The notes: generated by a model from the sequence alone, not told the origin. 64,000 nt of DNA from Stenomitos rutilans HA7619-LM2 (GCA_019358945.1 JAHHIE010000022.1:1-64000); one strand, 5' to 3'; positions 36,210-46,225 are shown, counted from the first letter of the stretch. Made by a program: numbers and translations.

Positions 36210-36575
36210 GTGAGTACAGCTCTAGTTGTTGAAGATTCGTTGACGGAGATGCAAATTCTCATTGGCTGTTTACAGCAAGCAGGCATCAACGTTCTAATTG
36301 CTCAAAGTGGAGAAGAGGCCATTGCTACGGTGACAAAACAAAGGCCGGATGTCATTGTTCTAGACGTTGTATTACCGGGCTGTAGCGGGTTTGAGGTGTG
36401 TAGACGACTGAAAGCTGAAGTGGCTACCAGTCAAATTCCGATCGTCATGTGCTCGACCAAAGGGAGCGAGATGGATCGCTTTTGGGGCATGAAACAAGGG
36501 GCTGATGCTTATATTGCCAAACCGATTAATCAAGAAGAGTTTGTGAGCACGATTAAGCAACTCATTAAACAATAG
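36210..36575 (+). CDS. pixH: CheY-like single-domain response regulator PixH
   Basis: 121 residues, a receiver domain only: acidic pair in VVEDSLTE, phosphoacceptor D52 (VIVLDVVLPG), Ser/Thr in MCSTKGS and Lys in IAKPINQ. The start is a GTG. It lies 37 bases after pixG and 16 bases before pixI. In the Pix system it acts as a phosphate sink or second output of PixL. Confidence 0.93.
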   Translation: MSTALVVEDSLTEMQILIGCLQQAGINVLIAQSGEEAIATVTKQRPDVIVLDVVLPGCSGFEVCRRLKAEVATSQIPIVMCSTKGSEMDRFWGMKQGADAYIAKPINQEEFVSTIKQLIKQ

Positions 36576-36591
36576 GGCTGGACGCATCACT

Positions 36592-37146
36592 ATGTCTGAC
36601 GTATCAACTTCAGATTCGTATTCTTTATCGACGCAGATAGCTGACCAAGCTCTGGTTTTAAGCAACCAGGCCGAAGAACAATTTCTACGGTTGCATCTTG
36701 TTCCGGATACAAAAGTTCTGTTATCGATTCAAGCGGTGGGGGAGGTACTCACAATTCCAGTTGGGCAGATTGTACCCATTCCCGACATGCCTGCTTGCGT
36801 GATGGGCGTATACAACTGGCGTGGTGATGTTCTCTGGATGGTTGATTTAGGACATTTGTGTGGCTTGACTCCGTACTACCAACAGAAAATGCGGGTTGCG
36901 CATACAGCGGTTGTGCTGCGGGGTCATGATAAAGCTGCGACTCAGGAAAGCCCCTCATTAGGGTTGGTGGTTGATCAAGTAGAAGATGTTGAGTGGTGTG
37001 ATCCTAATGTGATTCAACCCTTGCCGCCTGCCACATTAGCATCTGCGTTGGCACCATTGCTGCGCGGGTATTGGTGGAAGACCGACGCTGCCGTATTTGC
37101 GGTCTTAGAAGCAGACGCTATTATCGCTACCGTCGCCAAGCTTTAA
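36592..37146 (+). CDS. pixI: CheW-like coupling protein PixI
   Basis: 184 residues with a CheW domain at about 35-180 ([48 protein letters not shown]). It couples chemoreceptors to the CheA-like PixL. The ATG at 36592 has no strong ribosome-binding site but lies close behind pixH, consistent with coupled translation. Confidence 0.93.
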   Translation: MSDVSTSDSYSLSTQIADQALVLSNQAEEQFLRLHLVPDTKVLLSIQAVGEVLTIPVGQIVPIPDMPACVMGVYNWRGDVLWMVDLGHLCGLTPYYQQKMRVAHTAVVLRGHDKAATQESPSLGLVVDQVEDVEWCDPNVIQPLPPATLASALAPLLRGYWWKTDAAVFAVLEADAIIATVAKL

Positions 37147-37229
37147 GCCGCGATGTCTCATGCAGCAGCGCTATTAAGCAATCACGCTTCAGTTTACTCG
37201 TCGATTACTATAGCCCTAAAGGTTTACCT

Positions 37230-40118
37230 ATGACTCCTACGTCTCCCAATTCGGCTCCTCAAAGCGGACTTATGCCTCAATCGTTGGATGGTATTCAAGT
37301 AGACCAGGCTATGACAGAACTTGCTGCCTCATCAGAGCTTGCTGCCTCGTCCCAGTGGCCGATCGCATCGACGAGGCATAACGCAGACAGTTTGCTAAAA
37401 CGCAAGGAACGTCAGCCCATACCAGAGTGGCAGCCGCCTCAAGCAGGATCAAGCAAATGGTGGCAGCGATTGAGCGTTCGCACCAAAGCCGTTTTTATTG
37501 CCATGACGATCGGCACGTTTCCGATCTTGCTGGTAGGTTCTACCACTTATTTCGTGACGAATCAAAGTATTCAGCGCCAAGTTTTACAGTCAGAAGAAGC
37601 GAGTGCGCTTAACCTGGAAGGCAAATTAAATAACTTTATTGCTGAGCGCTACAGCGATATTCAATCCTTTGCTCAGTTGAGTCTTTTTGCCAATCCTAAG
37701 CTGCGGTATACAACATCTTTAGCAGAGAAACAAAAAATTCTTGAGCAGTATGCTCGTTCTTCCAGGATTGGGAATTTACAGGTTTACGACAGTATTGTTG
37801 TCACTGATTTGGAGGGCAATGTACTGGCAAAATCAAAAGATAACCCTCAAAATCCACAACCGACCAAGGTCGCCGATCGAGACTACTTTCAGGCTGTTGT
37901 AAAGGCAGATAAACCGATCATTGGTTATCCTCAAACATCCATCTTCTCGAACGAATTTAGTCTTTTTGCCGCGGCTCCTATCAAGGATAGTGACACAGGC
38001 AAAACCGTTGCTATCGTTCAAGCACGCATTCCCTTACGCATTCTTAAGCCTGTCTTTGGAGAGCAAGGAATAGTAGGGGAGTCCTTCTTCTTGAAGGAAT
38101 CGGGGGATCAAATTATTGCCGCTAGTGATCCAGGCTTGATTGATAAAAAGCTAACGGATGAATTTCCTGTCATCGCTCAACGTGAGGAAAAACAGACCGC
38201 GATCGCAGCCCGCGCCGCAGGCAAGAATCGAGAGGTCATCACTTACTTGCCCAATCAGGCGCTGGCTAAAACCTACAACCTTCAGTGGGGGCTGCTCGTC
38301 ACACTACCTGTAGAAACGGCCTTTGTGCTACAGCGGCAGTTGCTTCTAACCACGTTATTGGGCACTGGCAGTATTGCGTTGATTGTGGCGGCGATCGCCA
38401 CTGGCATTGCCAATCGGGCTACGCGCCCTGTATTAACGGCGGCAGAAGCCGTGGAAAAAATTGGGCAAGGCGATTTAGGCACCCGTGTGGCGGTAGAAGG
38501 GGAGGACGAAATTGCATCGCTGGGCATTAACATCAACAGCATGGCAAATCAGCTTCAAAGATCGTTGGATTTGCAAGCGTTTGAAGCCGCACAAGAGCGC
38601 TTGCTTACGATCGCGAAAGGATCAAATGTGGTTCGGTCGGCTGATTTACTCCCCGTTTTTAATGAGACCGTGGCAGGGGTACGACAGCTATTTAATTTCG
38701 ATCGCGTGGTCATCTATCGCTTTCAGACAACGGCCCACACTGGGGTTGTTGCAGAAGCCGTTGATAGCCAATGGACAACCGCCCTCGATGAGAATGTCAG
38801 CGACTCCTGTATTCCAACTGATTTAATCGCTGCATATCAAGCGGGTCGTGTGGTCGTAGTCAATGATGTTGCAAACGCAGCTTTCCATCCAGAGCACCTC
38901 AATTTGCTGAAGCGCTTACAGGTAAAGGCAAGCTTGATCACGCCCATTACGGGTGCAGGCCAGCTTTATGGGTTGCTCATTGCTCACCACTGCTCCACCA
39001 CGCACGATTGGCAAGAGTCTGAAATCAAGTTCCTACAACGGCTGGGGGATGAGCTGGCGCTTTCCATCTACCGGGTGGAACTGCTGGAGCAAACCATTGA
39101 CCTGGCAGAAGAACAGCGTGACCTGAAAGAAAGCTTGCAAAAACGGGCGTTAGAGCTGCTGTTAGAAGTTGATCCGATTAGTAAAGGCGACTTAACTACG
39201 CAGGCGAAGGTGACGGCAGACGAAATCGGCACGATCGCCGACTCATATAATGCCACGGTTGATAGTTTGCGTAAAATTGTACGGCAGGTACAAGAGGCTG
39301 CAAACGAGGTCTCTACCACCACTGACTTAAGTCAAGTTTCGGTTCAGTCTCTCTCTGAGGAGGCGTTGCGGCAGGCTGAGGCCATTACGACGGCGTTAAG
39401 GGTCGCTGAAGAAACGGCTACGGTGGTACGTCAAGTAGCAGACAACACCGAACAAGCAGAAATGGCTGTGCAGCAAGCGGCGCAAAGCGTGGAAGAAGGC
39501 GATGCCGCTATGAACCGCACGGTTGACGGTATTCTGGCGATTCGAGCCACGGTTGCAGACACCGCCAAGAAAGTGAAACATTTGGGAGAATCGTCTCAGA
39601 AGATTTCGACCGTAGTTGATTTGATTGGTAGTTTTGCGGCTCAAACCAATATGCTGGCGCTGAATGCGGCGATCGAAGCGTCGCGTGCTGGAGAAGAAGG
39701 CAGGGGCTTTGCGGTAGTGGCTGACGAAGTGCGAACGCTGGCACGGCAATCGGCAGAAGCCACCGAAGAAATTAGAAAGCTGGTCATCAGCATTCAGGCC
39801 GAAACCAATGAAGTGGTAACAGCGATGGAATCGGGTACGGAGCAGGTGGTCATTGGCACACAGCTCGTGACAGAGACTCGCCAAAGCTTGAACAAAATTA
39901 CCGAAGCGAGTGCTCAAATTAGCGAGTTGGTAAAGGCGATCGCGCAAGCCACGATCGTACAGTCGCAAGCCTCAGCAGAGGTGACACAAACCATGAAAGA
40001 TGTAGCTGCGATCGCCAACAAAACTTCAGCAGAAGCAGGCGCAGTGTCATCTTCCTTTGAACAACTCCGCAAAGTAGCCCAAACCCTGCAAGCAGAGGTG
40101 GGTCAGTTTAAGGTGTGA
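37230..40118 (+). CDS. Methyl-accepting chemotaxis protein of the pix operon (dCache-HAMP-GAF-HAMP-MCP)
   Basis: About 962 residues from the ATG at 37230, which has AAAGG upstream; an earlier in-frame start would overlap pixI. Order: disordered N-terminus to 80, membrane helix 86-108, an extracytoplasmic double-Cache-like sensor (about 115-365, with [20 protein letters not shown] and DRDYFQAVV), second helix about 368-392, HAMP, GAF (about 455-625), HAMP-like segment and MCP domain with tip [19 protein letters not shown]. The GAF has DSCI and PEHLNLL where bilin-binding GAFs have DPCF and xCHxxxL, so it lacks the canonical attachment Cys and is unlikely to hold a tetrapyrrole. It probably senses a small molecule through the Cache domain and passes the signal through PixI to PixL. 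Confidence 0.9.
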   Translation: MTPTSPNSAPQSGLMPQSLDGIQVDQAMTELAASSELAASSQWPIASTRHNADSLLKRKERQPIPEWQPPQAGSSKWWQRLSVRTKAVFIAMTIGTFPILLVGSTTYFVTNQSIQRQVLQSEEASALNLEGKLNNFIAERYSDIQSFAQLSLFANPKLRYTTSLAEKQKILEQYARSSRIGNLQVYDSIVVTDLEGNVLAKSKDNPQNPQPTKVADRDYFQAVVKADKPIIGYPQTSIFSNEFSLFAAAPIKDSDTGKTVAIVQARIPLRILKPVFGEQGIVGESFFLKESGDQIIAASDPGLIDKKLTDEFPVIAQREEKQTAIAARAAGKNREVITYLPNQALAKTYNLQWGLLVTLPVETAFVLQRQLLLTTLLGTGSIALIVAAIATGIANRATRPVLTAAEAVEKIGQGDLGTRVAVEGEDEIASLGININSMANQLQRSLDLQAFEAAQERLLTIAKGSNVVRSADLLPVFNETVAGVRQLFNFDRVVIYRFQTTAHTGVVAEAVDSQWTTALDENVSDSCIPTDLIAAYQAGRVVVVNDVANAAFHPEHLNLLKRLQVKASLITPITGAGQLYGLLIAHHCSTTHDWQESEIKFLQRLGDELALSIYRVELLEQTIDLAEEQRDLKESLQKRALELLLEVDPISKGDLTTQAKVTADEIGTIADSYNATVDSLRKIVRQVQEAANEVSTTTDLSQVSVQSLSEEALRQAEAITTALRVAEETATVVRQVADNTEQAEMAVQQAAQSVEEGDAAMNRTVDGILAIRATVADTAKKVKHLGESSQKISTVVDLIGSFAAQTNMLALNAAIEASRAGEEGRGFAVVADEVRTLARQSAEATEEIRKLVISIQAETNEVVTAMESGTEQVVIGTQLVTETRQSLNKITEASAQISELVKAIAQATIVQSQASAEVTQTMKDVAAIANKTSAEAGAVSSSFEQLRKVAQTLQAEVGQFKV

Positions 40119-40123
40119 AGTTG

Positions 40124-40228
40124 GTTGTTGGTTGCTAGTTGTTAGTTGTTGGTTGCTAGTTGCTGGTTGTTAGTTGTTGGTAACAGCGCTTGCCCCTGCT
40201 TCCCCTGCCTCCCCTGCTTCCCCTGCCT
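40124..40228. repeat. STRR array: eight heptamers GTTGYTR then four nonamers CCCCTGCYT
   Basis: Eight exact-period heptamers (GTTGTTG, GTTGCTA, GTTGTTA, GTTGCTG) fill 40124-40179, starting 6 bases after the MCP stop. Four 9-mers CCCCTGC(T/C)T fill 40193-40228. The long open frame from 40190 through this tract translates the repeat (MPLLPLPPLLPL) and does not extend the permease gene. Confidence 0.9.
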
Positions 40229-40282
40229 TTTACCCTTTTGCCCTCTACCCTCTGCCTTCTTCCCTCTTCCTACAACACAAAC

Positions 40283-41701
40283 ATGACGACTTATTCAAAT
40301 TCAAAAAAACGTGCGTCTGGTTTACGAGCAGATTGCCTCTCCTTTCCCGAAACCTTTGCTCAGTCGATCGGCAACATTGCGCCTGTCGTAATGCCGTCTA
40401 TGAATGTTGCCCTGGTATTTGCCAGTGCAGGTAATGGCACTTGGCTAACGTTTCTGATAGCCACGGTTGGTCTTGCCTTGGTTAGCCTCAACATCAACTA
40501 CTTTGCTCGCCGTCTTACTTTTCCAGGAACTCTGTATGCTGCCATTGCTAAAAGTCTAGGTGTCACCGCTGGCATTGTCTCTGGTTGGGGGCTAGTTGCG
40601 GCATACTTGCTTACAGCCATGACCGTTATGTCAGGCTTTGTCATCTATGCCAATGTGGTGCTGCGTGAATTTGGGTTCCAGGCTCCTTCAATCTTGCTGT
40701 ATGCCATTTGTGCCGGTCTCATTCTGTTCTATGCCTATGCAGATGTACAGCTATCAACGGTTCTCATGTTGCTGCTTGAGTTAACGTCGATCGGCTTAAT
40801 TTCAATTCTGGCGCTAATTGTATGGGCTGGGCATGGCTTTGCGATCGATACACCACAGCTTCTATTAAAGGATGTCTCACCCGAAGGTTTGCGATTAGGA
40901 CTGGTTCTAGCGGTCTTTAGCTATGTTGGGTTTGAAAGTGCAACGACCTTAGCCGAAGAAACGAAGCGACCATTTCGTTCCATTCCACGTGCAGTGCTTT
41001 GGAGTACGGTGCTGTCAGGCATTTTTTACATCATTGCTTCCTATATTGAGGTGTTGGGTTTTCGCGGTTATGAAACGCCCTTAAACAAGTCAGATGCTCC
41101 GCTCAGCGTTTTAGCAAATCTTGCAGGAGTTGAGCTGTTAGGGCTGGCAATTGCTGTGGGAGTCGTATTTAGTTTTTTCACCTGTGCCCTTGCCAGTATT
41201 ACGGCTGGAGCACGAATTTTGTATGCAATGGGTCGCCAGCAGATTCTGCATCGATCGTTAGGTGCAGCGCATCCACAAAATCAAACGCCTCATGTGGCGG
41301 TTATCGTTTCCGTCTTGCTGTTATTCCTGGTACCAGTGTCATTGTCGCTGATTGGGATTTCTATCCTGGATATTTATGGTTACTTAGGAACACTGGCAAC
41401 CTATGGCTTTTTGCTAGTCTATGTGCTGATTTCAATTGCTGCACCGCTTGAGCTTTATCGGCAGCAGCGGCTTCGCTTCCGTGACTTGGCGATCGCGGTT
41501 CCTGCGGTGCTGTTCATGATGACTCCCGTGGTCGCCAGTTTCTATCCCATTCCCCCCTATCCTTACAACGTTTTGCCCTATGGGTTCCTGGTCTATCTAG
41601 CGATTGGAGCCTGGCTATCATTCAGGTTACAACGTCGATCGCCCCAAACCATCCAGAACATGGAACATGACTTTGAGGTTGGTCGAAGCAGTGTGAATTG
41701 A
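40283..41701 (+). CDS. APC-family amino-acid permease lodged inside the pix operon
   Basis: About 472 residues, 12 predicted membrane helices, APC superfamily. The N-terminal motif reads SFPETFAQSIGNIAPVVMPS. The helix 6 region reads AVFSYVGFESATTLAEETKRP, the family's conserved GFE-ET pattern. The start is the ATG at 40283; upstream sequence is repeat. It is read with the pix genes and lies exactly between the MCP and pixL, flanked on the left by STRR repeats. Its substrate (amino acid or polyamine) is unknown. A role in chemotaxis or signal uptake is possible but unproven; accidental insertion is the other explanation. Confidence 0.9.
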   Translation: MTTYSNSKKRASGLRADCLSFPETFAQSIGNIAPVVMPSMNVALVFASAGNGTWLTFLIATVGLALVSLNINYFARRLTFPGTLYAAIAKSLGVTAGIVSGWGLVAAYLLTAMTVMSGFVIYANVVLREFGFQAPSILLYAICAGLILFYAYADVQLSTVLMLLLELTSIGLISILALIVWAGHGFAIDTPQLLLKDVSPEGLRLGLVLAVFSYVGFESATTLAEETKRPFRSIPRAVLWSTVLSGIFYIIASYIEVLGFRGYETPLNKSDAPLSVLANLAGVELLGLAIAVGVVFSFFTCALASITAGARILYAMGRQQILHRSLGAAHPQNQTPHVAVIVSVLLLFLVPVSLSLIGISILDIYGYLGTLATYGFLLVYVLISIAAPLELYRQQRLRFRDLAIAVPAVLFMMTPVVASFYPIPPYPYNVLPYGFLVYLAIGAWLSFRLQRRSPQTIQNMEHDFEVGRSSVN

Positions 41702-41803
41702 GGTGCGTTTCAGACGCTAAAGGTTTGACTGTTCATTTCCAGGTCTGGGAGCAAGGCGTTGCACTCATACAGGGGAACCCTTCTTTAGAAAGCACCAAAA
41801 CTA

Positions 41804-44800
41804 ATGGCAATCAACTCTGATATCCGTGACCACGCCTATCAATTTTTTACGGAAGAAGCACCTGAACTGCTGCAAATTTTGGAGACAGGCTTACTGAGCC
41901 TAAAGCAGCGGAATACTGCCACTGTGCACAATTTGATGCGGGCGGCCCACTCACTCAAAGGAGGAGCGGCCAGCGTCGGGCTAGAGGCGATCGCAACCCT
42001 GGCACATCGCCTCGAAAACATTCTCAAGGCGCTCTACAGCGATTCTTTAGAAATTGATACAGCTCTGGAAAATGATCTGCTGTTAGCCTATGACTGTTTG
42101 CGGCTACCGTTGATGGAACAGATTACCACAGGTGCTTTTAACCCAGAGGCATTGGCGATCGCCGATCCCATTTTTACTCAAATCGAAAGCCGCTGTGGCG
42201 AAGCACTGCTTCAAACCGAAACGTACTTGCCCAGTTCCGCTGAGCTTGGCGTGGATATGGTGACTTCGATCTTTGAAGTGGATGTGGCGCAAGGACTCGA
42301 TCGCCTCGCCGCCATGTTGAAACATCCACACGAGTATGAAGTTGCCGGAGAACTGCGGGCGCAAATTGAAGTATTTATCGGGTTTGCTGAACTGCTCAAC
42401 CTGCCAGAATTTAGAATCATTGCCGAAACAGCCCAACAGGCGCTCAATGCTCATCCCGATCGCGCGTTAGAAATTACAGAACTCACACTAATTGACTTAG
42501 AACGCAGTCGTCAAGCCGTTTTAGCAGGCGATCGAACGAAGGGCTTAAAACCATCTGCGGCGCTGATGTCGTTAGCATTAGAGGGAACCGTCCCAACCTC
42601 ATTCATGCACGCTCCAACGATGGATGTGGCACACACGAGCGTTCCAGTCACCAACACATTTAATCCCTACACCCCAAGCATCAACGTTCCCAATACAAAT
42701 AAACCTGAATTGGATATAGTGGCCCAGCAAGATGAAGTGGCAGCAATCAACCCATTGCAAGAGCCATTACAAGAGGCAGACGCAACCAACCAGCTAAAAG
42801 TGGTAATGCCCCAGCTTGAAAGTCTGTTTGGGCTGTTTGGCAATGCGGTCACGGCCACCGAAACGACGATCGACCCAGAGGAAGCGCTGGAACCTACGGT
42901 TCTACCTGTATCTGAACCGTTTGCGATCGACCCAGATAACGTGCTAGAAGAACCCGATTTCGTTACTACCGAACCTCTCAATCACAGGTTTATCGCTGAA
43001 AGGGATTCGGTTGAAATGGACGCCGCTGAAAGGGATGTTTCACTCACTGAGGTCATCGATGCTGAGTGGGTTGCAGCACAGAATGCGGAAGCATCATCTT
43101 TTAGCGAACCAGGCAGTTTAGTCACCTCTGAGTCTAATCAACCAGGTGCATTGCAACTTAGCCAGACGACGTTCCGCTCGACTCGCCGTCAAGACCAGGA
43201 AACGCCTCCCGTCCGTCAAGTCAAACAGAATGCCACGCCAAATCTCACTGTGCGCGTTGACTCCGATCGCCTCGAACGTATGAGTAATCTCGTGGGCGAA
43301 CTTACCATTAATCGCAATGGTCTCTCGCTACAAAATGAGCAACTCCAGAGCGTCTTGCGCGAGTTGCTGAGGCGATTTTCTCGCTTTGAAGATATGGTGA
43401 GCCATCTGCGAGAATCACTAGACCAGATGTTGGTAGCGCCAGAACGACAGAACTATGCACAAGTTTCTAGCCATTCTTTGAAGCCAGTGCCATCCCTGAT
43501 AGAAAATGGCGAACGCGGCGCGCAACCAGGGAGCCGACCATTTAGCACCCCAAACGATTTAGCCTCAAGCCCAGCCGCTGGATTCGATTCGCTTGAGATG
43601 GATAGCTATGGAGTCCTACATGCCCAGCTACAAGAGATTCTTGAGAACTTTGTACAGTTAGACGAATCAGTTGATGATGTCACACTGTATGCGAGACAGT
43701 CCGATCGTTTGCTGGATCAACAGCGACACATGTTGTCGGGTCTCAGCAACGAGTTGACTCAGGCACGCATGATCCCACTAGGGGAAGTGCTCAATCGGTT
43801 TCCTCGTGTGTTGCGCGATTTGTCAACCACTTATCACAAGCCAGTCAGTTTGAAATTGACGGGTACCAGCTTGCTAGTTGATCGCGCCATTCTAGAAAAA
43901 CTCTACGATCCGCTGCTGCACCTGCTTCGCAATGCGTTTGATCATGGTATTGAAGCCTCCCATGTGCGATCGCAATTAGGCAAGCCAACGACTGGTCAAA
44001 TTGATATTCGAGCGTATTACAAAGGTAATCAAACCGTTATTGAGATTAAAGATGATGGGCAGGGCTTAAATCTGGATCGCATTCGGAGCCGTGCCTTTGA
44101 ACTTGGTTGGTTTTCAGCCGAGCAATTGCTGACGTCACCCCCAGCACGGTTGTTTGAACTCATTTTTGAGCCAGGTTTTTCCACCGCACAACAGGTCAGC
44201 GAACTATCTGGACGAGGGATTGGTCTTGATGTGGTGCGATCGCAACTGCAATCAATTAAGGGCACGGTTGTCGTTTCATCAGCACCTCGGCAGGGTACAA
44301 CCTTTACGCTGCGCTTGCCCTTAACGCTTACCAACACTAAGTTGGTCATTTGCACCGTTGGTTCCACCACCCTTGCCTTACCAGTCGATAGCGTGGAAGA
44401 AATCATCACCCCTCAAACCAATCAAATTCGGCCATCAGGAGACCAGCGGTTCTTGTACTGGAGAGAGCAAATTATTCCTGCCTATCGCCTCGCTGACCTT
44501 TTAGAGTATGCCTGTCCATTACCCGAAGCGCCTGTCAGCAGATTATCATCAACGTTTTCTGCTCCCAAAACGATGACCTCACCCATGTTGGTATTGCACC
44601 AGCAAGAGCAAATGTTTGCCATTGAGGTGGATCAACTCATCACAGAGCAGGAGTTGGTGATCAAATCTTTTGGTACTGTCATGGCTCCTCCTAGCTATCT
44701 CTATGGCTGCACAAGTTTGGGAGATGGCAGTTTGATTCCCGTCATTGACAGTAGCGCGCTGTTAGCGTTTGAGCGAAAACACAAGGAAGCCGAAATTATC

Positions 44801-45259
44801 CCAGCAGATGGATCACAACGCCGTGTAGATGTTCACGGTCAACCCTCTGCTCGTAAGCCTGCAACGTTTGTTTCCACAATTCAAACAACGACTATTCTGG
44901 TTGTGGACGATGCGGTCACCTTACGACGAACCTTAGCGTTATCGCTTGAAAGGGCTGGCTATCGAGTCTTACAGGCACGTGATGGGCAAGAGGCAATTAA
45001 CCAGTGTCAGCGTTCATCAGTAGATCTCGTCATCTGTGATATTGAAATGCCTAACATGAATGGCTTTGAATTTCTCAGCTACCGCCGTCAAGATCCTCAA
45101 ATAGTCAACATTCCAATTATGATGTTGACCTCTCGCAGCAATGAAAAACATCGCTGGCTAGCCATGCAGCTAGGCGCAACGGCTTACTTCACAAAGCCTT
45201 ATTTAGAACAAGAGTTTTTAGCGGCGATTAAAACAAATTTAGAAGCCCGCATGGAATAA
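41804..45259 (+). CDS. pixL: CheA-like hybrid histidine kinase PixL
   Basis: 1151 residues. An N-terminal HPt domain carries H49 in AAHSLKGGAASVG. A second helical region lies at about 140-260, then a long acidic/Pro linker. The dimerisation P3 domain (about 480-660) starts VRVDSDRLERMSNLVGELTI. The HATPase domain has N710 in LLRNAFDHG and the G boxes KDDGQGL and GRGIGLDVV. A CheW-like domain (about 845-1000) is followed by a C-terminal receiver with D1079 (VICDIEMPN). It autophosphorylates and passes phosphate to PixG and PixH; the attached receiver may act as a sink. It ends the pix operon, 102 bases after the permease. Confidence 0.95.
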   Translation: MAINSDIRDHAYQFFTEEAPELLQILETGLLSLKQRNTATVHNLMRAAHSLKGGAASVGLEAIATLAHRLENILKALYSDSLEIDTALENDLLLAYDCLRLPLMEQITTGAFNPEALAIADPIFTQIESRCGEALLQTETYLPSSAELGVDMVTSIFEVDVAQGLDRLAAMLKHPHEYEVAGELRAQIEVFIGFAELLNLPEFRIIAETAQQALNAHPDRALEITELTLIDLERSRQAVLAGDRTKGLKPSAALMSLALEGTVPTSFMHAPTMDVAHTSVPVTNTFNPYTPSINVPNTNKPELDIVAQQDEVAAINPLQEPLQEADATNQLKVVMPQLESLFGLFGNAVTATETTIDPEEALEPTVLPVSEPFAIDPDNVLEEPDFVTTEPLNHRFIAERDSVEMDAAERDVSLTEVIDAEWVAAQNAEASSFSEPGSLVTSESNQPGALQLSQTTFRSTRRQDQETPPVRQVKQNATPNLTVRVDSDRLERMSNLVGELTINRNGLSLQNEQLQSVLRELLRRFSRFEDMVSHLRESLDQMLVAPERQNYAQVSSHSLKPVPSLIENGERGAQPGSRPFSTPNDLASSPAAGFDSLEMDSYGVLHAQLQEILENFVQLDESVDDVTLYARQSDRLLDQQRHMLSGLSNELTQARMIPLGEVLNRFPRVLRDLSTTYHKPVSLKLTGTSLLVDRAILEKLYDPLLHLLRNAFDHGIEASHVRSQLGKPTTGQIDIRAYYKGNQTVIEIKDDGQGLNLDRIRSRAFELGWFSAEQLLTSPPARLFELIFEPGFSTAQQVSELSGRGIGLDVVRSQLQSIKGTVVVSSAPRQGTTFTLRLPLTLTNTKLVICTVGSTTLALPVDSVEEIITPQTNQIRPSGDQRFLYWREQIIPAYRLADLLEYACPLPEAPVSRLSSTFSAPKTMTSPMLVLHQQEQMFAIEVDQLITEQELVIKSFGTVMAPPSYLYGCTSLGDGSLIPVIDSSALLAFERKHKEAEIIPADGSQRRVDVHGQPSARKPATFVSTIQTTTILVVDDAVTLRRTLALSLERAGYRVLQARDGQEAINQCQRSSVDLVICDIEMPNMNGFEFLSYRRQDPQIVNIPIMMLTSRSNEKHRWLAMQLGATAYFTKPYLEQEFLAAIKTNLEARME

Positions 45260-45371
45260 TGATCTTTTTTCAAGCTTAAAATATAACGTTTTTGCTTGTA
45301 CGCATCGTCGCATCTCTAAGCGAGATAACAGGTAGGATGTGCAAACGATCGCGCCATCTTTTCACAAAGTG

Positions 45372-45473
45372 ATACTAAATTAAATTCGGAATGCTGCACA
45401 TTCTGTAGGGGCACGGCAATGCCGTGCCCCTACCCGGTGATTGATCTGGAGTGGTCATACTTTAAATTAGTAT
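45372..45473. mobile_element. Hairpin MITE, copy A
   Basis: The ends ATACTAAATTAAA and TTTAAATTAGTAT are inverted repeats with one mismatch. The core is a perfect 14-bp stem (45405-45418 with 45420-45433, GTAGGGGCACGGCA) closed by a single base. No coding capacity. The same element recurs at 45830-45935 with compensatory changes in the stem. Confidence 0.85.
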
Positions 45474-45630
45474 GAGACCGTTCATGATGGCGATCGCTGT
45501 TTAGGCAAAATAAGCGCGATCGCCAAGACAAATGAGTTGATTACCCTTCTCAGCACATTTAACGAAAAGCTGCCTTAACGTCTATGGCACTCAGCACGTT
45601 GCCATAAATTTATATGGCAAAAAAGCTGGC

Positions 45631-45658
45631 AATAAAAAACCCCTGAGTGGGCAGGGGC
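45631..45658 (-). terminator. Putative intrinsic terminator (minus strand)
   Basis: CCCCTG at 45640-45645 pairs with CAGGGG at 45652-45657. Read on the minus strand the hairpin is followed by six T. It could end the transcript of the gene at 45944-46225. Confidence 0.65.
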
Positions 45659-45829
45659 AAGGATTGAAACTAGACAGATGGCAGTCCTAAATTATTCATG
45701 AAACGTGTGCCTTGTTGAAAGCTGCTAGCGGTCAGCGATCAATGGTCAGCCATTTAGAGCTGAAAGCAGACGGCTGAGAGCTGGCGGCTAATTCAGTAAC
45801 ATGTTCATCAATCAAGAAGGATTGCTGAA

Positions 45830-45935
45830 TGATACCAATTTGAATTGAAAATGCGACACATCCTGTAGGGGCAAGGCACTGCCTTGCCCCTACCCACCGA
45901 TTGATCTGTAGCCATCATTCTTTAAATCGGTATGA
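45830..45935. mobile_element. Hairpin MITE, copy B
   Basis: The ends ATACCAATTTGAAT and CTTTAAATCGGTAT are imperfect inverted repeats. The core is a perfect 14-bp stem (45866-45879 with 45881-45894, GTAGGGGCAAGGCA), differing from copy A by one base in each arm so that pairing is kept. It ends about 10 bases from the gene at 45944. Confidence 0.85.
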
Positions 45936-45943
45936 CCAACCGA

Positions 45944-46225
45944 TTAAACTGACGTCTCATCCTTTGCCAACTTGTGTTTGCGGAAGGCTGCGACACCCAG
46001 TCCAATTAAACCGGGGAGCAGGGCGGGTGTAGGCACAGAGGTTGGCGGCTTGTCAGGCTGCTGAACTGGCTTGTTTTCCTTACCCTTCTCTGGCTTTGGA
46101 GTGGATTGTTCGATCGGAGGTTTGCTCGCTTGACGCTTGAAATGATTAGTTTGATTGTTTCCACCATTGCCGCCACTAAAAATGGCAATCAGAAATAAAA
46201 TGATTGCCGACCATACTACTTCCAT
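45944..46225 (-). CDS. Small membrane protein with PTPA-CTERM-like sorting tail
   Basis: 93 residues. A hydrophobic N-terminal helix (VVWSAIILFLIAIFSG) is followed by a Lys/Pro/Gln-rich linker and a C-terminal tail PTPALLPGLIGLGVAAFRKHK. The tail matches the cyanobacterial PTPA-CTERM/PEP-CTERM sorting signal: PTPALLPGLIGxG, a hydrophobic helix, then basic residues. It is a likely substrate of a cyanobacterial exosortase, processed at the envelope. The whole mature part is only about 50 residues, very short for such proteins. It is read as its own unit, with a MITE and a terminator downstream. Confidence 0.72.
   Translation of the reverse strand: MEVVWSAIILFLIAIFSGGNGGNNQTNHFKRQASKPPIEQSTPKPEKGKENKPVQQPDKPPTSVPTPALLPGLIGLGVAAFRKHKLAKDETSV

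Noticed and set aside
37071-37229. N-terminal extension of the operon MCP
   Set aside because: Overlaps pixI in another frame; the ATG at 37230 has a ribosome-binding site.
39396-39968. 190-codon minus-strand frame inside the MCP gene
   Set aside because: Antisense shadow of the conserved MCP signalling domain.
37230-40118. Cyanobacteriochrome in the operon MCP
   Set aside because: The GAF lacks the Cys-His bilin site (PEHLNLL); the DSCI motif alone is not enough.
40190-40282. N-terminal extension of the permease (Leu/Pro-rich)
   Set aside because: Translates the CCCCTGCYT repeat; family homology begins after the ATG at 40283.
45661-45670. GGATTGAAAC, the usual end of many cyanobacterial CRISPR repeats
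   Set aside because: It occurs once, with no second repeat or spacer-length spacing nearby, and there are no cas genes.
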